DNA of 64,000 nucleotides, taken from assembly GCF_036894955.1 (NCBI RefSeq), contig NZ_CP145905.1, forward strand, positions 5,975,001 through 6,039,000, read 5' to 3'. This DNA is from Paenibacillus sp. KS-LC4 (GTDB lineage Bacteria; Bacillota; Bacilli; Paenibacillales; Paenibacillaceae). The position numbers were made by a program, and so were the translations under genes. The first letter of the stretch is position 1. Every line of letters starts with the position of its first letter. Under the pieces are notes generated by a model. That model saw only the letters and a program-made list of their open reading frames with translations, made no database searches and was not told where the DNA came from. Below, in pieces: positions 60,613 through 64,000 of this stretch.

Positions 60613-60843
60613 CTATTTATAAATTTTTTGTCGTATAATAACATCTACTTTCTCCTCAAAAGCGAGCATGTACTCTTGAACTTCTCCATTGTCCTCATAT
60701 ACCGATTCGACAACCGACGGAATCGCTACATTCGTATTCTCAATCCCTGCTTCGATTATATTTTGAGAATGCGCTACTGGCGTAAGATTAAAAATTAGCA
60801 AGAGGATCAGTATAACGGCTAGAACTGGCTTAATTTGTTTCAT
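60613..60843 (-). pseudogene. Decayed N-terminal copy of the giant exoprotein, remnant 1
   Basis: The translation MKQIKPVLAVILILLLIFNLTPVAHSQNIIEAGIENTNV, then ESVYEDNGEVQEYMLAFEEKVD, is a clear copy of residues 1-67 of the giant protein. It then breaks off into unrelated codons (VIIRQKIYK) and stops. Only the signal peptide and start of the propeptide remain. It follows paralogue 2 in the same order (membrane protein, then protease) as the intact unit. Confidence 0.85.
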
Positions 60844-60909
60844 ATAAACTTCCTCTTTAATGGTTAAGTAATTTCATTCAAAATAAATTAGATTTTATAC
60901 TTTTAAAAT

Positions 60910-61464
60910 TCAATCCTCTTGAAAAGAGAAACAAGTTACATTATTTATTGCATCATACTCTCTTGTAATTTCTAGTCTTACGCATTGATCAGAGATATCC
61001 TCATATTTATATTCGACTAACCATTGATTATTATATTTATCATATCTAATAGAATTAAACTTTAGCTCAGATGAGTATTCTTCCATTTTCACCTTAGCAA
61101 ACTTCAATGCTTTCGTTTCACTCATTGGTGGGGCGTAATTCCACCAGAGCAGGAATCCTGTTGTGAACAAAATATTCACTCCCATAATAAAAAGTAGATG
61201 CAGCAGCTTCTTTTTCACTGCCGTCTTCGATCGATTAAAATAGCGCCCATGGAAATACAACAGACTAAAAGAGTACAGGACAAACAGAATTTGAAAAATA
61301 TACATCCTGTTTGCTACTGCCTCTGTCCCTTCCAATCCTCCACTCCAACTATCATATATCATCATAAAGCTTGCCTTTCCGATATACTGCAACAAATAAA
61401 ATCCACATAAAAACCAACCCACATGCAGAATAATTCCGAATACAATGTAACGAGAATCTTTCAT
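60910..61464 (-). CDS. 3-TM membrane protein with extracytoplasmic Cys-pair domain, paralogue 2
   Basis: This 184-residue protein, MKDSRYIVFGIILHVGWFLCGFYLLQYIG, has the same three helices and tail as paralogue 1. Conserved points are LLWWNYAPPMSETKALKFA, NNQWLVEYKYED and the Cys pair in SDQCVRL and NVTCFSF. It is closer to paralogue 3 than to paralogue 1. It is followed by a decayed protease N-terminus, so its original partner seems lost while the membrane protein stays open. Confidence 0.75.
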   Translation of the reverse strand: MKDSRYIVFGIILHVGWFLCGFYLLQYIGKASFMMIYDSWSGGLEGTEAVANRMYIFQILFVLYSFSLLYFHGRYFNRSKTAVKKKLLHLLFIMGVNILFTTGFLLWWNYAPPMSETKALKFAKVKMEEYSSELKFNSIRYDKYNNQWLVEYKYEDISDQCVRLEITREYDAINNVTCFSFQED

Positions 61465-61519
61465 TTTCAGCCCTCCTATTCTATATCTAGCTAGCTAGCT
61501 CTTCCCACTTCACAACCAC

Positions 61520-61965
61520 ACTACACCGTTTACTCCTGCCTGATGCCCCTGATCTCCCCCAAAGGAATAGAGACCCCAGCTTATTGAATTACCCTCGACA
61601 TTTCTATATGCATAGGCATCGCCTTATTTGAAAGGTCCCCCTTCTGTTATACTCACAGGGCTATTTGGTTCTATGTATTTAATTTCAGGATTTTGCTCCA
61701 GTTGTTCCTTCTCTGATTCGGTCAACAGCGTCTCTTTCAACTATCTCGGTCTCCATAAATTCATTAACATTTACTTTTTCTTCAAAAGCGACCATATACT
61801 CTTGAACTTTGTCCGTATTCTCATATACCGATTCAATCACCGAAGGAATCACATCATCGTTATCCTCAATCACGGGCTCAATTATATTTTAAGAATGTGC
61901 AACTGGAGTAAGATTAACGAGATAATCAGCATAACGGCTAAAATTGACTTGAGCTTTGTCGTTTG
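61520..61965 (-). pseudogene. Decayed N-terminal copy of the giant exoprotein, remnant 2
   Basis: The DNA matches the region of the giant gene that encodes the signal peptide, propeptide and start of the S8 domain (about residues 1-160). It has internal deletions and frameshifts. Readable pieces include ESVYENTDKVQEYMVAFEEKVNVNEF (61685-61873) and, in another frame, SPVSITEG and YAYRNVEGNS-like segments. It follows paralogue 3. No functional product is expected. Confidence 0.8.
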
Positions 61966-62107
61966 AACTTCCCCTTCACATTCATGTGATTCCAAGAGCA
62001 AAAAAATAAATTTATATGTGAAACAATGAGTTTGCAGGAAACATGCTGCTTCACCTAAAATTAAAAAAGACCTATAGGAATTCTTTCATAGTGCTGCATC
62101 GTTCAAT

Positions 62108-62653
62108 TTAATTTTGTGAGCACGTCCCTCCTCCTCGCATATCATATCCTTTTCCAATAATAACTGTTGTACATTGATCAGATAGATTTAGTATTCTATA
62201 CTCTACTATCCACTCTTTACTCATTTCGTTATATTTAATAGAATTAAAATCTAAATTTAATATAGAACCCGCTACTTTTTTTTCTGCATATTCTAGCGCC
62301 TTCGCCTCACTCATTGGAGGGGCGTAATTCCACCAGAGCAGAAAGATAATTATAAAAAATATGCTCACTCCCATAATAAAAAGCAGATGAAGCAGTTTCT
62401 TTTTCACTACTGTCTTCGAACGAGAAAAATAGCGTCCATGAAAATACAGCAGGCTAAAAGAGTAGAGGACAACAAAAATTTGTAAAATATACAATTGGTT
62501 AGCCGCTGATTTCATTCCCCCTACCTCGCCATACCAACTATTAAGCATCGCCATAGAGCTTAATTTTCCTGTATACTGCAACTGGTAAAATACCCACAAA
62601 AACCAACCTACATGCAGAATAATTCCTATTATCATGTACCGAGAATCTTTCAC
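62108..62653 (-). CDS. 3-TM membrane protein with extracytoplasmic Cys-pair domain, paralogue 3
   Basis: This 181-residue protein, MKDSRYMIIGIILHVGWFLWVFYQLQYTG, has three helices and an outer tail (LLWWNYAPPMSEAKALEYAEKKV, SKEWIVEYRI) with the Cys pair SDQCTTV and GGGTCSQN. It is the most upstream member of the three tandem units. The loop between helices 2 and 3 (RYFSRSKTVVKKK) is basic, fixing the tail outside. Confidence 0.75.
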   Translation of the reverse strand: MKDSRYMIIGIILHVGWFLWVFYQLQYTGKLSSMAMLNSWYGEVGGMKSAANQLYILQIFVVLYSFSLLYFHGRYFSRSKTVVKKKLLHLLFIMGVSIFFIIIFLLWWNYAPPMSEAKALEYAEKKVAGSILNLDFNSIKYNEMSKEWIVEYRILNLSDQCTTVIIGKGYDMRGGGTCSQN

Positions 62654-62689
62654 CTTTAGCGCCCCTTTTTATGCAAAGAAACCTTTCGC

Positions 62690-62800
62690 CTTTTAAAACC
62701 ATGCTCTTCAATTTCTCAACTGTAAAAATTTTCAACAAACACATTCGACGACATAGTAAAAAAGTCCTCTATTCGGAAATATTTTGTCGTATATTAAAGC
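62690..62800 (-). repeat. Unit-junction segment shared with 60530-60640
   Basis: The bases around 62750-62800 (ATTTTGTCGTAT, AAGTCC, ACACATTCG) recur in order at about 60580-60640, upstream of paralogue 1. They mark the border of the duplicated unit. The rest of the 62654-63037 gap is A+T-rich; no gene was seen. Confidence 0.6.
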
Positions 62801-63037
62801 TTATTACTTCTATTTAAAACGTGCCTATACAAAAAGGCATTAATAACTCGAGCCACACAGGTGGATTCAAGCTGTCAATGCCTAACCTACTTATAATCTT
62901 ATTTACTGGATTCAATATCCCAAATCCCCGACTGTCCAAACCATTCATCAGCAAAAAAACGTTAGTGTGGGAAAACATCCGGTTCCACCCCAACGATTGG
63001 CTGCTTATCATGAGATTGTGCACTGCTCGGCGGGCTG

Positions 63038-64000
63038 TTAAAATACGACCCGGAATGTCGTACCCTCCTCACTGGATTCAATCTCGATATTGGCGTCATG
63101 ATGCTCCGCAATGCTGCGGCACACGGCAAGTCCAAGCCCGCTTCCTGTCTCCTTTGTCGTATAAAAAGGGGTGAAAATCGCCTCAATATGCTCCTTCGGA
63201 ATGCCATGACCCTGATCAGACACTTCCAGTATGACATTGCCTTGATTCATTCTCGTCCGAATCGTCAGCTCGCCGCCGCTCTCCATCGCTTCGATTGCAT
63301 TGCGCGTCAAATTCAGCAGCAGCTGGCGGATTTCCTTCTCCTCCACGGTAACGGGCTCTGTGGCATGCAGATCAAGCACGATTAAAATGTTAGAGTAGGC
63401 CGCATCCGCTTCCAGCAGCGGAAGGATATTCGAAACGAGAACATCCAGCTGCTTCTGTTCTTTTTGCACAAAACGGGTATTCGCCAGTGATAAATATTCT
63501 GAAATAATGCCGTTAGCGCGATCCAGCTCGCTAATCATTAAATTTAACGTATCGCGGTAAGAGGCGAGCGTCGTATTTTTCTGCATCAGCTGTAAAAAGC
63601 CTTTGATCGTCGTCATCGGATTGCGTACCTCATGGGCGATGCTTGCCGCCATAGAGCTGAGCAAATTCAGCTTGTCCATTAGCAGAAGATGCTTTTTGGC
63701 TTTGCGCAGCTCTGTAATATCAATGGCAAAGGCGAGAAAATAACGCTTGCTCTTCAGCTCAAGCACTTCGCCCGATATGACGCCATAGCCCGTCTCCCCA
63801 GACTGCCGCATAAAGGGAAGCTCAATGTTTTCCAACAACCCCTGATCTGGAATCGCTTGCATAATACTATTAACAAAATGGGAATAATATCCTCGCCGCA
63901 TCGTCTGCGAGAACTTCTGATTCATCTCTATAATCGTCGCTGTTTCCAAATCTATTAGAAAATTCATCGTCGCATTCGTATGGAATGCGCTCGTAAATTT
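63038..64000 (-). CDS. PAS-containing sensor histidine kinase (partial, N-terminus outside window)
   Basis: The reading frame is open to the window edge, and the visible first residues (AFHTNATMNFLIDLETATIIEMNQKF) are the start of a PAS domain. So the ATG at 63967 is internal and the gene continues beyond 64000. A HisKA domain with phosphoacceptor His in SIAHEVRNPMTTIKGFLQLM follows. The HATPase has NLTRNAIEAMESGGELTI, DQGHGIP and GSGLGLAV. The C-terminus is complete (TTFRVVF). The HisKA segment resembles that of the orphan kinase at 28 kb, typical of sporulation phosphorelay-type kinases. The regulator partner is not visible. Confidence 0.9.
   Translation of the reverse strand, partial: KFTSAFHTNATMNFLIDLETATIIEMNQKFSQTMRRGYYSHFVNSIMQAIPDQGLLENIELPFMRQSGETGYGVISGEVLELKSKRYFLAFAIDITELRKAKKHLLLMDKLNLLSSMAASIAHEVRNPMTTIKGFLQLMQKNTTLASYRDTLNLMISELDRANGIISEYLSLANTRFVQKEQKQLDVLVSNILPLLEADAAYSNILIVLDLHATEPVTVEEKEIRQLLLNLTRNAIEAMESGGELTIRTRMNQGNVILEVSDQGHGIPKEHIEAIFTPFYTTKETGSGLGLAVCRSIAEHHDANIEIESSEEGTTFRVVF

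Overview
The window looks like chromosomal DNA of a Paenibacillus-type Firmicute. Ribosome binding sites are strong (AAGGAGG or GGAGG), TTG starts are common, and Gram-positive lipoprotein signals and cre, Fur and MarR-type operators are present. The gene content matches the Bacillus/Paenibacillus lineage: BmrCD-, YidC2-, YdjO-, LipL-, YtrABC-, MhqR- and OhrR-like proteins. No tRNA, rRNA, CRISPR array or intact transposase was seen. Most of the window has fairly even, moderate G+C. About 19.4-22.0 kb, and the small-gene cluster at 59.9-62.8 kb, are clearly A+T richer.

Layout. 0-3.5 kb: a heterodimeric ABC multidrug exporter (BmrC/BmrD-like) behind a leader peptide and two terminator-like hairpins, which suggests ribosome-mediated attenuation. 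3.7-12.7 kb: a membrane diguanylate cyclase, a Bcr/CflA efflux pump, a YdjO-like protein, pirin, a YidC2 insertase preceded by a MifM-like candidate arrest peptide, a shortened GT2 glycosyltransferase and an aldo/keto reductase. 12.8-17.6 kb: a TetR/FAD-monooxygenase divergent pair, a decayed YeiH-type transporter fragment and a TetM-family GTPase. 17.8-19.4 kb: a secreted GH43-CBM13 enzyme with a cre site. 19.4-22.6 kb: an A+T-rich accessory patch with a MITE, a small membrane protein, an orphan secreted protein and a DUF5412-like protein.

23-38 kb: a LysM-anchored 5'-nucleotidase, methionine aminopeptidase, membrane proteins, an orphan sensor kinase, an acetyltransferase, LipL, a split ThrE-type exporter, a MATE pump, a 7TM-PAS-GGDEF protein and an oxidoreductase. 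A glutathione peroxidase is divergent from an OhrR-like regulator. 39-52 kb: a YtrABC-like operon, an amino-acid dehydrogenase, a secreted alpha/beta hydrolase, a Fur-controlled siderophore-binding lipoprotein with its AraC regulator, PepT, and an MhqR/MhqO/MhqD quinone-stress cluster whose two promoter regions share an ATCTT-N6-AAGAT operator.

52.5-62.8 kb holds a 2446-residue secreted protein: subtilisin-like protease, FN3 domains, an LCAT-like lipase domain, more FN3 domains, then two RCC1 blocks that are nearly identical at DNA level with a period of 1299 bp. Upstream on the same strand are three paralogous 3-TM proteins whose extracytoplasmic tails carry a conserved cysteine pair. They are interleaved with two decayed N-terminal copies of the protease, so the ancestral unit (membrane protein plus protease) appears to have been triplicated. 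The window ends in a partial PAS-histidine kinase gene.

The three points most worth following up are the MifM-like arrest leader of yidC2 (9.04-9.37 kb), the bmrCD-like attenuator (3.24-3.49 kb) and the triplicated protease/membrane-protein locus (52.5-62.8 kb).
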